Shown here: positions 49,463 to 59,343 of the stretch, one piece after another
Position numbering within the stretch: the stretch's first letter is position 1
Layout: every line of letters starts with the position of its first letter
Assembly: GCF_003202915.1 (NCBI RefSeq)
Contig: NZ_QGLP01000004.1
Span: forward strand, 248,001-312,000
DNA: 64,000 nucleotides
From: Gilliamella apicola
Lineage (GTDB): Bacteria; Pseudomonadota; Gammaproteobacteria; Enterobacterales; Orbaceae
Direction of reading: 5' to 3'
Notes under the pieces: model-generated
What the model was told of the DNA's origin: nothing
Database searches by the model: none
The model's input: only the letters and a program-made list of their open reading frames with translations
Translations under genes and position numbers: made by a program

Positions 49463-49895
49463 ATGATGAATCAACCTCTCATTACTGTTTGTCTTCTCAC
49501 TTGTAGTAATATTTTTATGACGTTCGCTTGATACGGACATTTGCGGTTTTATGCATAATCAAGTTTGGATTTTAGCGGTGCTTATTAGTTAGGAGATTGC
49601 CTTTTTTGAGTATTTGCTACAAGTGCCGGCAAACCGTATCGGCTTTCAAGTTGCTAGCGCAGGGCAATTAGAAATTATTCAAGAAGTGATCAGCTTGTCA
49701 GTATTTATTCCATTTTCAATTTACATTTTAAAAGAACCATTCAAAACCGATTATATTTGGGCTGGACTATGTTTACTCGGTGCAGTTTTTTTATGTTTAA
49801 AGATAAAATTATTGCCTAACATAAATATTCAGTTTATTAACTTATTATATTTTGTCCATTTAACCAGTAATTATTTTTTTCTAAAAAAACAATAG
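49463..49895 (+). pseudogene. Decayed DUF486 (DMT-family) membrane protein gene
   Basis: Two frames together read as a small DUF486 membrane protein of about 110-120 residues. The first frame starts at 49463 (MMNQPLITV, then SNIFMTFA) and stops at TGA where the family has Trp in FAWYGHL. After HLRF the frame shifts by one base at a TTTT run: removing one T restores FMHNQVWILAVLIS. A second stop, TAG, stands where the family has Trp in ISWGIAF. The 3' part (FFEYLLQVPANRIGFQ to the end at 49895) is intact. So there are two G-to-A nonsense changes plus one insertion. Confidence 0.88.
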
Positions 49896-50096
49896 TTTTT
49901 AAATATTATTGTGAGGTTAATCATAGAATAATAAATAGGTTTTTGGTCAGTAATCATAACTGTTTTATTATGAACGAAATTAACATTTATTGATTACTGA
50001 TAATTAAATTATACGTGCCAGAACTTGTAATTTCTTTATTTGCTCTATTTAGTGAAATTGTTTTTGTTGTTTACAATTGTATTTAAGGAGGCGTAT

Positions 50097-50837
50097 ATGT
50101 GTAACAAGTTTCTCAGCTCGTTTTTTATATCTATATTATTTTGCTTTAGTACTCATGCCATTGAAGCTAAAGATGTCACTACCGATCCAAACGATTTTTA
50201 TCTTAAACTAGAACAGGCGCCGGACAGTTTGCTGTTGTTACCCCCACCACCAGCCTTTAATAGTATCGATTTTTTAAAAGATAAAGCCATGTATGATTGG
50301 GGAAAATCGATGCGTAATACTGAACGGGGCAAACAAGCTTATCTTGATGCTGATTCGAGTAAAGATAATGTTACCAAGCAATTTTCTCCCGCTTTTGGAT
50401 ATGAAATTTCGATTGGTAATTCACCAGAAATTTATAAACTTATTACCACAATGAAGGAAGATGCCGGTGATCTTGCAACCCGCTCTGCAAAACAGCATTA
50501 TAATCGAATCAGACCATTTTCATTTTTTAATGAACCAACTTGCCGACCTGAGGATGAAAAAACCTTATCCACTAATGGTTCATATCCTTCAGGTCACACT
50601 ACAATGGGATTTGCTATAGCTTTGGTCTTAGCTGAGATCAACCCTGCGCGTCAAAATCAAATTTTGAAACGAGGTTATGACATTGGCGAAAGTCGTGTTA
50701 TCTGTGGTTATCATTGGCAAAGTGATGTGGATGCTGCAAAAGTGATGGCAGCTGCGGTTGTTGCCCAATTACATACTAATTCAGCATTTATCGCACAATT
50801 AGCCAAAGCAAAAGCTGAGTTGAAAAAATTTAAGTAA
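50097..50837 (+). CDS. Class A nonspecific acid phosphatase (PAP2 family)
   Basis: A 246-residue secreted phosphatase of the PhoN/PhoC group. A signal peptide (about residues 1-24) is followed by the class A signature: K132-X6-R139-P140, PSGH at 164-167 and [12 protein letters not shown] at 199-210 with catalytic His206 and Asp210. It hydrolyses organic phosphomonoesters in the periplasm at acidic pH. I start at the ATG at 50097, which has AAGGAGG just upstream; the 19 extra codons of the longer frame add a second hydrophobic stretch with no ribosome site. A CRP-like sequence (TGTGA-N6-TCATA) is at 49910-49925. Confidence 0.92.
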   Translation: MCNKFLSSFFISILFCFSTHAIEAKDVTTDPNDFYLKLEQAPDSLLLLPPPPAFNSIDFLKDKAMYDWGKSMRNTERGKQAYLDADSSKDNVTKQFSPAFGYEISIGNSPEIYKLITTMKEDAGDLATRSAKQHYNRIRPFSFFNEPTCRPEDEKTLSTNGSYPSGHTTMGFAIALVLAEINPARQNQILKRGYDIGESRVICGYHWQSDVDAAKVMAAAVVAQLHTNSAFIAQLAKAKAELKKFK

Positions 50838-50917
50838 TTATAGATTTAATTACTCTATATTCAATAACCACAGATTTAGTAACCACAGAGCAATAATGTA
50901 GAACTTGCCAACTTAAT

Positions 50918-50950
50918 TATATTGGTTGTTAAATCTTAACAACCAATATA
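50918..50950. terminator. Hairpin between convergent acid phosphatase and mrp genes
   Basis: A perfect 15-bp inverted repeat (arms 50918-50932 and 50936-50950, loop ATC). No T-run follows on either strand; it may be a Rho-independent terminator of low strength or an RNA 3'-end stabiliser. Confidence 0.45.
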
Positions 50951-50958
50951 GATCTGCA

Positions 50959-52026
50959 CTATAAAGTTTTAAACGAAATATCAGGTAAAATGGTTTCGCC
51001 TTGCCAATAAAGTTGGCTAGCGACTTGGGCTGCAATTTTATAGTATAATTGGGTGAATTCGCTATCAGGATGGTTAATAACCGTCGGTTTACCAGAATCT
51101 AAATCTTGGCGTAATAGACGGTGCAGGGGAATTTGGCCAAGTAATTGAGTTTGGTATTTTTCAGCCAAATGTTTTGCGCCATCCTCACCAAAAATCGCTT
51201 CATAATGTCCACAATTTTCACAGATATGATAACTCATGTTTTCAATAATCCCCAGAGTTGGGATATTAACTTTGTTATACATAATGATTCCCTTTTTAGC
51301 ATCAATTAATGCGATATCTTGCGGAGTAGTTACAATAACTGTTGCTGTGACAGGAACGTTTTGGGCAAGCGTTAATTGAATATCTCCTGTTCCCGGTGGC
51401 ATATCCATAACCAAATAATCAAGCTCTGGCCAAAGCGTATCTTCTAAAATCTGACACAATGCTTTACTAGCCATTGGTCCTCGCCACACCATCGCGCCGT
51501 CAGCATCAACTAAATAACCGATAGAATTACTAGCAAGACCATAGGCCATAATCGGAGACATATGTTTATTATCTGGCGTTAATGGTTGCTCTTTTTCGGT
51601 GCCAAGCATGGTTGGAATGGACGGTCCGTAAATATCCGCATCTAATATCCCAACTTTTGCACCTTGCTTTTGTAATGCTAAAGCTAAATTGACCGCTGTT
51701 GATGATTTACCAACACCACCTTTACCAGAACTCACTGCAATAATATTTTTAACATTCTTAATAGGATGATGATTATTTGCTCGCTTTAACGTGGCAATAT
51801 TATATTGAATATTCCAATTAATCTTGTCCACACCGTCTAATTGAAGCAATTCGGGGGTAACTGTAGCTTTAAGGTCTTCAAAGCCGGTCTGCCAAGCAAA
51901 AGGCATAACAAAGCTTATTAGCAGTTGATGACCTATCAGCTCACATTGAGTCACTGCGCCTAGTTCAATCAAGTTTTTCTGTAATGTTGGATGATTAAAA
52001 TTCTCAAGAATTATCTTTGCTTGCAT
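50959..52026 (-). CDS. mrp: Iron-sulfur cluster carrier protein Mrp/ApbC
   Basis: A 355-residue P-loop ATPase (E. coli Mrp 369). A DUF59 domain occupies residues 1-85, and then comes the deviant Walker A GKGGVGKSS near residue 104. The C-terminal Cys pair CENC binds a bridging [4Fe-4S] cluster. The family carries iron-sulfur clusters to apoproteins. It is divergent from metG, as in E. coli, with a gap of 244 nt. Confidence 0.95.
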   Translation of the reverse strand: MQAKIILENFNHPTLQKNLIELGAVTQCELIGHQLLISFVMPFAWQTGFEDLKATVTPELLQLDGVDKINWNIQYNIATLKRANNHHPIKNVKNIIAVSSGKGGVGKSSTAVNLALALQKQGAKVGILDADIYGPSIPTMLGTEKEQPLTPDNKHMSPIMAYGLASNSIGYLVDADGAMVWRGPMASKALCQILEDTLWPELDYLVMDMPPGTGDIQLTLAQNVPVTATVIVTTPQDIALIDAKKGIIMYNKVNIPTLGIIENMSYHICENCGHYEAIFGEDGAKHLAEKYQTQLLGQIPLHRLLRQDLDSGKPTVINHPDSEFTQLYYKIAAQVASQLYWQGETILPDISFKTL

Positions 52027-52270
52027 GGAAGTTTGCCTTGATTATTGCTATATATTATTTATTTTACTTCAATTTGTAATAGATATTATCAATATCCTTT
52101 ATGGATAATAAATGACAAAATTACCTTTTTCGTTCAACAATCAGATATAACAGCTATAAGATTGATTGACTATATAAAGAAATTTAATCAAATTATGGCA
52201 TAAATCTAGCGATAATCACACGATTGATGTACTATTTCTGCCATTATGTAATTAAAGGTAATAATTCAAC

Positions 52271-54298
52271 ATGACAACTCAACGCAAAATATTAGTGACT
52301 TGTGCGCTCCCTTATGCAAATGGTTCAATTCACTTAGGTCATATGCTTGAACATATTCAAGCTGATGTATGGGTACGCTATCAACGTATGCGCGGTAATG
52401 AGATCTATTTTATTTGTGCCGATGATGCGCATGGAACGCCGATTATGCTCAAAGCTCAGCAATTAGGAGTCACACCTGAGCAGATGATTGCTGAAGTCAA
52501 AATCGAACATCAACGCGATTTTGCCGGATTTAACATTAGTTTTGATAACTATCACTCAACCCATAGTCCTGAAAATCGTGAAATATCAGAACAAATTTAT
52601 AAACGTTTAAAAGCGAATGGTTATATTAAAACTAAGGTTATTTCACAACTGTTTGACCCTGAAAAACAGATGTTTTTACCAGATCGTTTTGTAAAAGGTA
52701 CTTGCCCTCGTTGTAAAGCACCCGACCAATATGGCGACAATTGTGAGGTATGTAGCGCGACTTATAATCCTACTGATCTTATTGATCCTAAATCAGTCGT
52801 TTCAGGCGCAACACCGATTTTGAAACAATCCGAGCACTTCTTTTTCGACTTACCTGCTTTTTCAACCATGCTACAAGCGTGGATACGTTCAGGCACATTA
52901 CAAGAACAAGTTGCTAATAAGATGCAAGAATGGTTTGAAGCAGGTCTACAACCGTGGGATATCAGCCGTGATGCCCCTTATTTTGGTTTTGAAATTCCAG
53001 ACGCACCGGGTAAATATTTTTATGTTTGGTTAGATGCACCGATTGGTTATATGGGCTCTTTCCTTAACTATTGCAACAAAAATAATAAAGCGATTTTTGA
53101 TGAATTCTGGAATAAAGATTCAAAGACCGAGCTTTATCATTTTATCGGTAAAGATATTGTCTACTTCCATAGTTTATTTTGGCCGGCAATGTTAGATGGT
53201 AGTGAACATCGCAAACCATCAAATATTTTTGTACACGGTTATGTAACAGTTGATGGCGCTAAAATGTCAAAATCACGTGGTACTTTTATTCAAGCTAGTA
53301 CCTATTTAAAACATCTGGATCCAGATTGTTTACGTTACTATTATGCCGCTAAATTGTCACCACATATTGATGATATCGATCTTAATCTCGAAGATTTTGT
53401 TCAACGAGTTAATAGTGATTTGGTTAATAAAGTGGTTAATATTGCATCGCGTTCATCGGGATTTATCAGTAAACGATTCGACGGCAAATTATCCGATAAT
53501 ATTGCAGCACCAGAACTTTACGCCTTATTTGTGGAAAAATCGCAAGTTATTGCTGATGCTTTTGAAAAACGAGAATCAGGTAAAGCGGTACGTGAAATTA
53601 TGGCTTTAGCTGACGAAGCTAATCGCTATATTGATGAAAAAGCACCATGGGTTGTTGCTAAACAGGAAGGGCAAGATCAGCAATTACAAGATATTTGTTC
53701 AATGGGTATTCATCTATTCCGCATTTTAATGACCTATTTAAAACCTATCGTACCTTCATTAGCTGAACGTAGTGAAGCATTTTTAAATAGTCAATTAGAA
53801 TGGTATACAATTGATAAAGCCTTAACAGGTCATAAAATTAACAGTTTCAAAGCATTATTTAACCGAATTGATATGGATAAAATTACTGCAATGATTGAAG
53901 AAACTAAAGAATTAACTACATCGACAGCACGCGCTAAAGAAAAAGTAGCTGAGCCAATTGCTGATACCATTAATTTTGATGATTTTGCTAAAGTTGATAT
54001 GCGAGTTGCATTAATCAAGAATGCTACTTTTGTAGAGGGTTCTGATAAACTATTGCAATTGACTCTCGATATTGGTGATGAAACGCGTAATGTGTTTTCG
54101 GGCATAAAACAATTTTATCCTGATCCTCAAGTTTTAATTGGTCGTTTAACAATTATGATTGCTAATTTAGCTCCTCGTAAAATGCGTTTTGGCGTTTCAG
54201 AAGGTATGGTTCTTTGTGCAAGTGGTAAAGACGATGGTGAGGGTGTTTACCTTTTATCACCGGATAGCGGAGCAAAACCAGGAATGCGAATTTCATAA
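52271..54298 (+). CDS. metG: Methionine--tRNA ligase
   Basis: A 675-residue class I synthetase (E. coli MetG 677). It has the HIGH-type motif in GSIHLGHML, the zinc knuckle [17 protein letters not shown] near residues 145-161, and KMSKS in GAKMSKSRG near residue 335. The C-terminal tRNA-binding (EMAP II-like) dimerisation domain covers about residues 570-675. It charges both initiator and elongator tRNA-Met. Confidence 0.99.
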   Translation: MTTQRKILVTCALPYANGSIHLGHMLEHIQADVWVRYQRMRGNEIYFICADDAHGTPIMLKAQQLGVTPEQMIAEVKIEHQRDFAGFNISFDNYHSTHSPENREISEQIYKRLKANGYIKTKVISQLFDPEKQMFLPDRFVKGTCPRCKAPDQYGDNCEVCSATYNPTDLIDPKSVVSGATPILKQSEHFFFDLPAFSTMLQAWIRSGTLQEQVANKMQEWFEAGLQPWDISRDAPYFGFEIPDAPGKYFYVWLDAPIGYMGSFLNYCNKNNKAIFDEFWNKDSKTELYHFIGKDIVYFHSLFWPAMLDGSEHRKPSNIFVHGYVTVDGAKMSKSRGTFIQASTYLKHLDPDCLRYYYAAKLSPHIDDIDLNLEDFVQRVNSDLVNKVVNIASRSSGFISKRFDGKLSDNIAAPELYALFVEKSQVIADAFEKRESGKAVREIMALADEANRYIDEKAPWVVAKQEGQDQQLQDICSMGIHLFRILMTYLKPIVPSLAERSEAFLNSQLEWYTIDKALTGHKINSFKALFNRIDMDKITAMIEETKELTTSTARAKEKVAEPIADTINFDDFAKVDMRVALIKNATFVEGSDKLLQLTLDIGDETRNVFSGIKQFYPDPQVLIGRLTIMIANLAPRKMRFGVSEGMVLCASGKDDGEGVYLLSPDSGAKPGMRIS

Positions 54299-55155
54299 TT
54301 CATATCTGCATTTTTAAAATAACATCTTAACAAGTTCATATGCTTGTTAAGATATTTGAGGTTATGCATACGTTTTAGTATAAAAATTTATTCATTAAGG
54401 TAATATTTATTTAAGTCCCTTTTTCGATTATAAATGTTTATTTAATTAACTATAATGTAACTATTTCTGTTTTTGTCGACCTTCTCAAATAAAATCTCAT
54501 TCGGCATCTTTTTCAAATACCATTACTGTTTCATCGGATGTAATAATCTTTCACAAATAAAGTTTGTGTTTAAATTACAATACTTTATTTTCATACCTGT
54601 TAACGTAATCCAATATTATTTGACGTTGCATGTTTCACAAATAGCAGTAAATTTGTAAAAATTTTCTAGATATTAACAAATATTAAAAAAACATTCTTAT
54701 TCAATAATTAATGGATGGCAATTCTTTATTAGAAAGAGCAGTTAAAAAAGTGGAAGACAGAATAGTTATAATAGAATTGTTGAAAAGTCTAATCTAAATG
54801 TACGTTCATATATCGGCAATTAGGTTACCTTAAATCTTAATTTATGCACATGTCAGAGCGTTTTTTTGTAAAAAAGTTTCAGATTAAGTATATGTTTCAG
54901 TATAAAATTTATTGGATTTAAGCTGTTATTATCGGTCTTAGCTAATAATTGAAATCCTTAATAATAAATCCTATTGCCGTTATTTTAATTTTAGTATTAT
55001 GTTATAAATGAAAGGTAAAGTAAGGGGGATAGCAATGTTGTTATCCCCTAAGTGTCGACAGTTAATGATATAAGATAAACATATTATCTATCTTTAGATT
55101 TATAAACTTTAAATCCTTTCTTTTTATTAATGAGTAAAATAAATTAATTTTTCTC
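54299..55155. other. Long gap after metG, no supported gene
   Basis: This 857-nt region is AT-rich. The longest open frame in it (54473-54658, plus) and a 28-codon frame at 54711-54797 have no ribosome site or recognisable product. It holds the metG terminator and a stem-loop at 55024-55049, GGGGATAGC against GTTATCCCC, whose G-U pairs work only as plus-strand RNA. It may be a gene graveyard or may contain a small RNA. Confidence 0.4.
54324..54357 (+). terminator. metG terminator
   Basis: ATCTTAACAAG (54324-54334) pairs with CTTGTTAAGAT (54343-54353) in 11 bp around an 8-nt loop, followed by ATTT, 25 nt after the metG stop. Confidence 0.65.
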
Positions 55156-55944
55156 TTAAATTTTTTGATTTTGTGAAGGATTTCCAGAATAAGGAAGTAT
55201 GCTATCTTTTAACGAAAATGAGAAATCTGTCGTGTTGATCTCTCCTATGATTTTATCACTATCATATAAAGCTAACAAAAATTGCGCCATGTCATCGGCG
55301 GAATGATATTTTGCAAAACTTTTATCATAATCATATTTATCAACATTATTGGCTTTTTGTCCAAATTCTGTTTGCGTTGCCGCGGGTGCTAGAACTTTCG
55401 CACGTAACTGTGCCTTAGCTTGTATCAATTCTTGCGCTAATCCTTCAGTAAAAGCATTCACATAAAACTTGGTTGCACAATAGGTGACCGCATTTGGAAC
55501 AATAGTATATCCTCCTCTTGATGAAATATTGATAAGTTGCGTACCTGATTGATTATGATATTTACGCACATAGAGCGTTGATAGGATAGTTAATGCCTCA
55601 ATATTTAAATGTAACATCGACTCTATTTTGTTTAAATCTTGCTCGCCAACACTGCCATAGTGGCCAAAACCGGCATTATTGATCCATGTCTCAATAAAAT
55701 ATGGTTCTAAATCTGTAAAAAGTGAATGAACATTGCTAGATATAGATAAGTCACATTTTTTTATAATGACATCTAATTCAGGATTAATATCTGCAATTTT
55801 TTGTTTAAGTAAAGTTAGCTGTTCTTGCCGTCTAGCAATAACAATTAGTGGTTTATTTCGTTTTGCAAAGGCGATGGCTGTTGCATAACCTATTCCTGAA
55901 CTTGCGCCAGTAATGACTGTATATCTCAAATCTTTTTTGACCAT
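55156..55944 (-). CDS. SDR-family NAD(P)-dependent oxidoreductase
   Basis: A 262-residue classical short-chain dehydrogenase. Cofactor motif TGASSGIG is near residue 13, NNAG near residue 91, and the catalytic Ser and YCATK lie at about 142-160. The substrate is unknown; the sequence resembles uncharacterised DltE/YdfG-type SDRs. It is on the same strand as, and 115 nt from, a COG2085-type NAD(P)-binding protein gene. Confidence 0.85.
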   Translation of the reverse strand: MVKKDLRYTVITGASSGIGYATAIAFAKRNKPLIVIARRQEQLTLLKQKIADINPELDVIIKKCDLSISSNVHSLFTDLEPYFIETWINNAGFGHYGSVGEQDLNKIESMLHLNIEALTILSTLYVRKYHNQSGTQLINISSRGGYTIVPNAVTYCATKFYVNAFTEGLAQELIQAKAQLRAKVLAPAATQTEFGQKANNVDKYDYDKSFAKYHSADDMAQFLLALYDSDKIIGEINTTDFSFSLKDSILPYSGNPSQNQKI

Positions 55945-56059
55945 TTTTTCTTATCCATTTTTAAAGTTGTTATTAAAATTTTGCTTAATGATTAAATTAA
56001 CTTCTTAATATCATCTGTAATTATAGAAGTGTTAAGATGATAGTATTTTCTATTTTAAC

Positions 56060-56725
56060 TTAAGATTTCCACGAGTTGTGTGGTAATTCGAGTTGTCTAT
56101 CAGCTTTAGATAATGCATGCTTTAATTGATCAAGATTGAGTGGCACACAATAAGCTGGTTTAGCACGCTCAAAACGCCAACTTTCGGATAATTTACCTAC
56201 GTCGAAATAGTCAAATCCGATTCGATCAATTAACTCATATACAGTTTGTTTTGCTAAATCATCATTACCTGCGATAGGGAGTGCTCTTCGATTTGTTTTA
56301 TCATTTGGTTTTGCATCTTTCAAAATATCTCTTGCAAGAATAGCATTAAATACTTTAACTATTTTAGATTTACAAAGATGTTGGGCGACTAATTCACTTG
56401 TGGTCGTTTGATAAGTATCTAAAAGTTCTATGTGTCCATCACGTTCAGGATAATAATTCATTGCATCAAGAACGATCTTATTGCCAAGAATATCCGCTGG
56501 TAACTGTTGATAATTGACAAAAGGAATTGCAACGAGAATAATTTCACTGAAATCAATTGTTTCTTCTTGATTACCAATTTCACAACCCAAACTGCTTGCT
56601 ACACTAAATAATGTTTTTTTATCTCGGGAATTACATAACATGACTTGATATCCATTTTGTAGAAATAACTTAGCCCAAGCCTGACCAACAAACCCAGCTC
56701 CAATTATTCCAATTTTTTTTAACAT
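56060..56725 (-). CDS. NAD(P)-binding reductase, COG2085 (F420-reductase-like) family
   Basis: A 221-residue Rossmann protein with GIIGAGFVGQAWAKLF at the N terminus and NSRD after the second strand, a loop often associated with NADP binding. KVFNAILARDI and LPIAGNDDLAKQTVYELI are typical of the family. The true substrate is unknown, and gammaproteobacteria generally lack F420, so it is unlikely to use it. It is divergent from a LysR gene across 102 nt, suggesting LysR control. Confidence 0.78.
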   Translation of the reverse strand: MLKKIGIIGAGFVGQAWAKLFLQNGYQVMLCNSRDKKTLFSVASSLGCEIGNQEETIDFSEIILVAIPFVNYQQLPADILGNKIVLDAMNYYPERDGHIELLDTYQTTTSELVAQHLCKSKIVKVFNAILARDILKDAKPNDKTNRRALPIAGNDDLAKQTVYELIDRIGFDYFDVGKLSESWRFERAKPAYCVPLNLDQLKHALSKADRQLELPHNSWKS

Positions 56726-56827
56726 ATTAATTCCTAAGTCATAAATGAATTTGTTATATTATTGTCTTAAAATAAAAGATAATAAATGATATCAAAATTG
56801 TTTTATTAACAACTAAGGGTTGGTAAT

Positions 56828-57715
56828 ATGGATCTTTTAAGAAGTATGGAAGCTTTTGTATTGACCGTAAAAACAGGTTCATTTGCAGCTTCCGCCATTT
56901 CACTAAATACTTCACCACAAATGATCGCCAAATATGTGGTATTTTTAGAAGATTATTTAGGCTTAAAATTACTGAATCGTACGACACGATCGCAAAAGTT
57001 AACTGAATTTGGTAAACAATATTATGAAAAGTGTTTATTCATCCTTGATGAAGTAAAAAGTTCAAAAACATTAGCTCAACAATTTATTGAAGAACCTAAA
57101 GGACGACTTAGAATTAGTGCGCCAGTAAGTTATGGGCATTTTAATTTAATTTCTGTGCTTAGTCGTTTTATGAGATGCTATCCAAAAGTAAATGTTGATC
57201 TTCAATTAAGTGATCGCTATGTCGATTTAGTTAAAGATGATTTTGATATTGTTTTTCGAATTGGCGAATTATCTAATTCAAGTTATATTGCTCGTAAACT
57301 CAATTCTTACAAACTTATTTTTGCAGCTTCACCAACTTATCTTGCTAAAAATGGTATACCGGTAACGCCTAATGATATAAAAAAACATCAATGTTTAATT
57401 TATCAATATGTCAATCCAACTAAAAAAGATTATCTTTGGCCTTTTAGTATTAATGGAAAGGTAATCAATATCCCCATATCAGGAACATTAAAAAGTAATG
57501 ATACTTTAGCTTTAGCAAATGCCGCTGTCGAAGGTTTGGGTATAACTATGTTACCCCAATCAATGCTAAGTGAGCTTATTCGTCAGAATAAATTATTTCC
57601 AATATTACAAGATTTTTTACCACCAGCAAGAGAAGTTCATCTACTTTATAAATCTGATAAACAGCAGCTACCTAAACTTAAGATGTTTATTGAATTTATC
57701 ACTAATTCAATGTGA
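56828..57715 (+). CDS. LysR-family transcriptional regulator
   Basis: A 295-residue LysR regulator. The N-terminal winged HTH (residues 1-60, including FAASAISLNTSPQMIAKYV) is followed by a linker helix and a periplasmic-binding-type effector domain (about 90-290). It is close to the DsdC/YafC-like subgroup that often regulates a divergent oxidoreductase gene, here the COG2085 reductase and possibly the SDR beyond it. Confidence 0.88.
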   Translation: MDLLRSMEAFVLTVKTGSFAASAISLNTSPQMIAKYVVFLEDYLGLKLLNRTTRSQKLTEFGKQYYEKCLFILDEVKSSKTLAQQFIEEPKGRLRISAPVSYGHFNLISVLSRFMRCYPKVNVDLQLSDRYVDLVKDDFDIVFRIGELSNSSYIARKLNSYKLIFAASPTYLAKNGIPVTPNDIKKHQCLIYQYVNPTKKDYLWPFSINGKVINIPISGTLKSNDTLALANAAVEGLGITMLPQSMLSELIRQNKLFPILQDFLPPAREVHLLYKSDKQQLPKLKMFIEFITNSM

Positions 57716-57797
57716 TAAATAGAATGTTTTTTTGAATTTTTAAATTAGTTTAAAAATTCATATTTGCTCTATTTAGATACTCAATAAAGAATAATAT

Positions 57798-57824
57798 AAA
57801 AAGGCGATAAAAAATCGCCTTTTT
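57798..57824. terminator. Bidirectional terminator between lysR and tolC
   Basis: AAAAAGGCGAT (57798-57808), an A5 loop and ATCGCCTTTTT (57814-57824): a stem with A-run before and T-run after, effective on both strands for the two convergent genes. Confidence 0.9.
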
Positions 57825-57858
57825 ATATGAGAGATTATAAAATAATTAACCTTGCTGA

Positions 57859-59205
57859 TTATTCGATGGTAGCTAAAGTACTAACTTCTTTACCTAGCAT
57901 ATTATTTAAATAAATTAAATCATCTGCAGTTAAAGTACCAACAGAATACTTCAATTGTAATAGACTGGTTAAATAACCATATTTTGCGTCAGATAAATTT
58001 CGTTTTGAACTATAAAGTTGAGTTGTTGCATTAAGTACATCAACGATAGTTCGAGTTCCTACTTGATAACCAGAAGATGTGGCTTCCAATGAACTTTGTG
58101 CTGAAACCACCGCTTGTTGATAAGCCTTAATCGCACTGATTGAAGAAGAGATATTGTTATAAGATGAACGCACTTGATTAATCACACTGCGATTAGTACT
58201 TTCAAGCTTTTCACTGAAACTAACAAAATTTTGTTGTGCTTGTTGCACCTGAGATACAGTAGCTCCGCCAGAGAATAATGGTAAACTTACACTGATACCA
58301 ATCCTATTATCGCCAGAATATTTTTTACCAGCAGTATGACGTTCATAATTAACATTACCATAACTATCCGCCTTATTCAGATTGGTTGATGCCTCTAAAC
58401 TAGCTGTAGGCATGAAACCAGAATAAGCCATTTTAATTTGATCACGAGCAATCTCTTGATTTAACTTCATTGTCAATAAGTTAAGGTTAGTTTTTTCAGA
58501 TTGTTTTAGTAAAGTGGTGATTTGTGTTGGCTCTTGCGTTTTAAACGTATTGGTATCAACACTAGCTAAGTTAGCGTAAAAACGACCACTTACTTGGCGT
58601 AATGCTTCAAGCGCGTTATTTAGATCATTCAACGCATTAACCTGTTGCGCTACTGTTAAATCATAATTAGCTTGTGCATTTTGTACGTCTGTAATTGCAA
58701 CTAAGCCAACTTTATGTTGCTGACGAGTTTGATCTAATTGACGACCAATTGCTTTTTTTTGTGCATCAATAAAGCTTAATGCATCGAGACATTTAAGTAC
58801 GTTAAAGTAAGCTACGGAAGTATTTAGAATTAACGTTTGATCTTGATATTGATAAGAAATATCAGCAATAGTTGCTTGTTTTTTTGTAATATCTAAGGCT
58901 TTCCAACTGGAAAAATTAAAAATACTCTGTGATAGGGCGACTTGATATAAGCTACCGCTTTTAGTATTGATCCCACGAGTGTCCCGACGTCCATGTGCTA
59001 CACCATAAGAAGCACTAAGGCCAACTTGCGGAAGTAAGCTTGCACGAGAACCTGAAATAGCTGAGTAAGCTTTATCTTTTTCAGCCAATGAACTGCGAAG
59101 ATCTGGGTTAGTATCTCTTGCTTGTTCATAAACCTGAACTAAGTTTTCAGCAAACACAGATTGACTTAATGCTAAGCCAATTAAAAAAGTTAAAGTTTTT
59201 TTCAT
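57859..59205 (-). CDS. tolC: Outer membrane efflux channel TolC
   Basis: A 448-residue outer membrane factor. The signal peptide ends FAEN (MKKTLTFLIGLALSQSVFA). Two homologous halves each contain the OEP helices; VYEQARDTNPDLRSSLAEKD starts the first, and YQVGTRTIVDVLNATTQLY is in the second. TolC trimers form the exit duct of RND, ABC and type I secretion pumps. I use the ATG at 59205, preceded by AGAGAAG, rather than the one seven codons upstream. It is divergent from nudF, as in E. coli. Confidence 0.96.
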   Translation of the reverse strand: MKKTLTFLIGLALSQSVFAENLVQVYEQARDTNPDLRSSLAEKDKAYSAISGSRASLLPQVGLSASYGVAHGRRDTRGINTKSGSLYQVALSQSIFNFSSWKALDITKKQATIADISYQYQDQTLILNTSVAYFNVLKCLDALSFIDAQKKAIGRQLDQTRQQHKVGLVAITDVQNAQANYDLTVAQQVNALNDLNNALEALRQVSGRFYANLASVDTNTFKTQEPTQITTLLKQSEKTNLNLLTMKLNQEIARDQIKMAYSGFMPTASLEASTNLNKADSYGNVNYERHTAGKKYSGDNRIGISVSLPLFSGGATVSQVQQAQQNFVSFSEKLESTNRSVINQVRSSYNNISSSISAIKAYQQAVVSAQSSLEATSSGYQVGTRTIVDVLNATTQLYSSKRNLSDAKYGYLTSLLQLKYSVGTLTADDLIYLNNMLGKEVSTLATIE

Positions 59206-59343
59206 CAATCTTCTCTTTAAAAGCAATAAAATAGAATAATATTTCCAATTGCATAATTTTAACAGATAATTAGCATATAGAAAGTATCCTAATTCGTGAT
59301 TCGCACTTTTTATTAAAATTTAGCCCAAAATCGAGAAACTGAT

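Noticed and set aside
54473-54658. 61-codon ORF after metG
   Set aside because: Hydrophobic, low-complexity AT-rich translation with no ribosome site and no family resemblance.
54711-54797. 28-codon ORF (starts MDGNSLLER) in the metG-SDR gap
   Set aside because: It has a plausible helical sequence but no ribosome site and is too short to judge without comparison.
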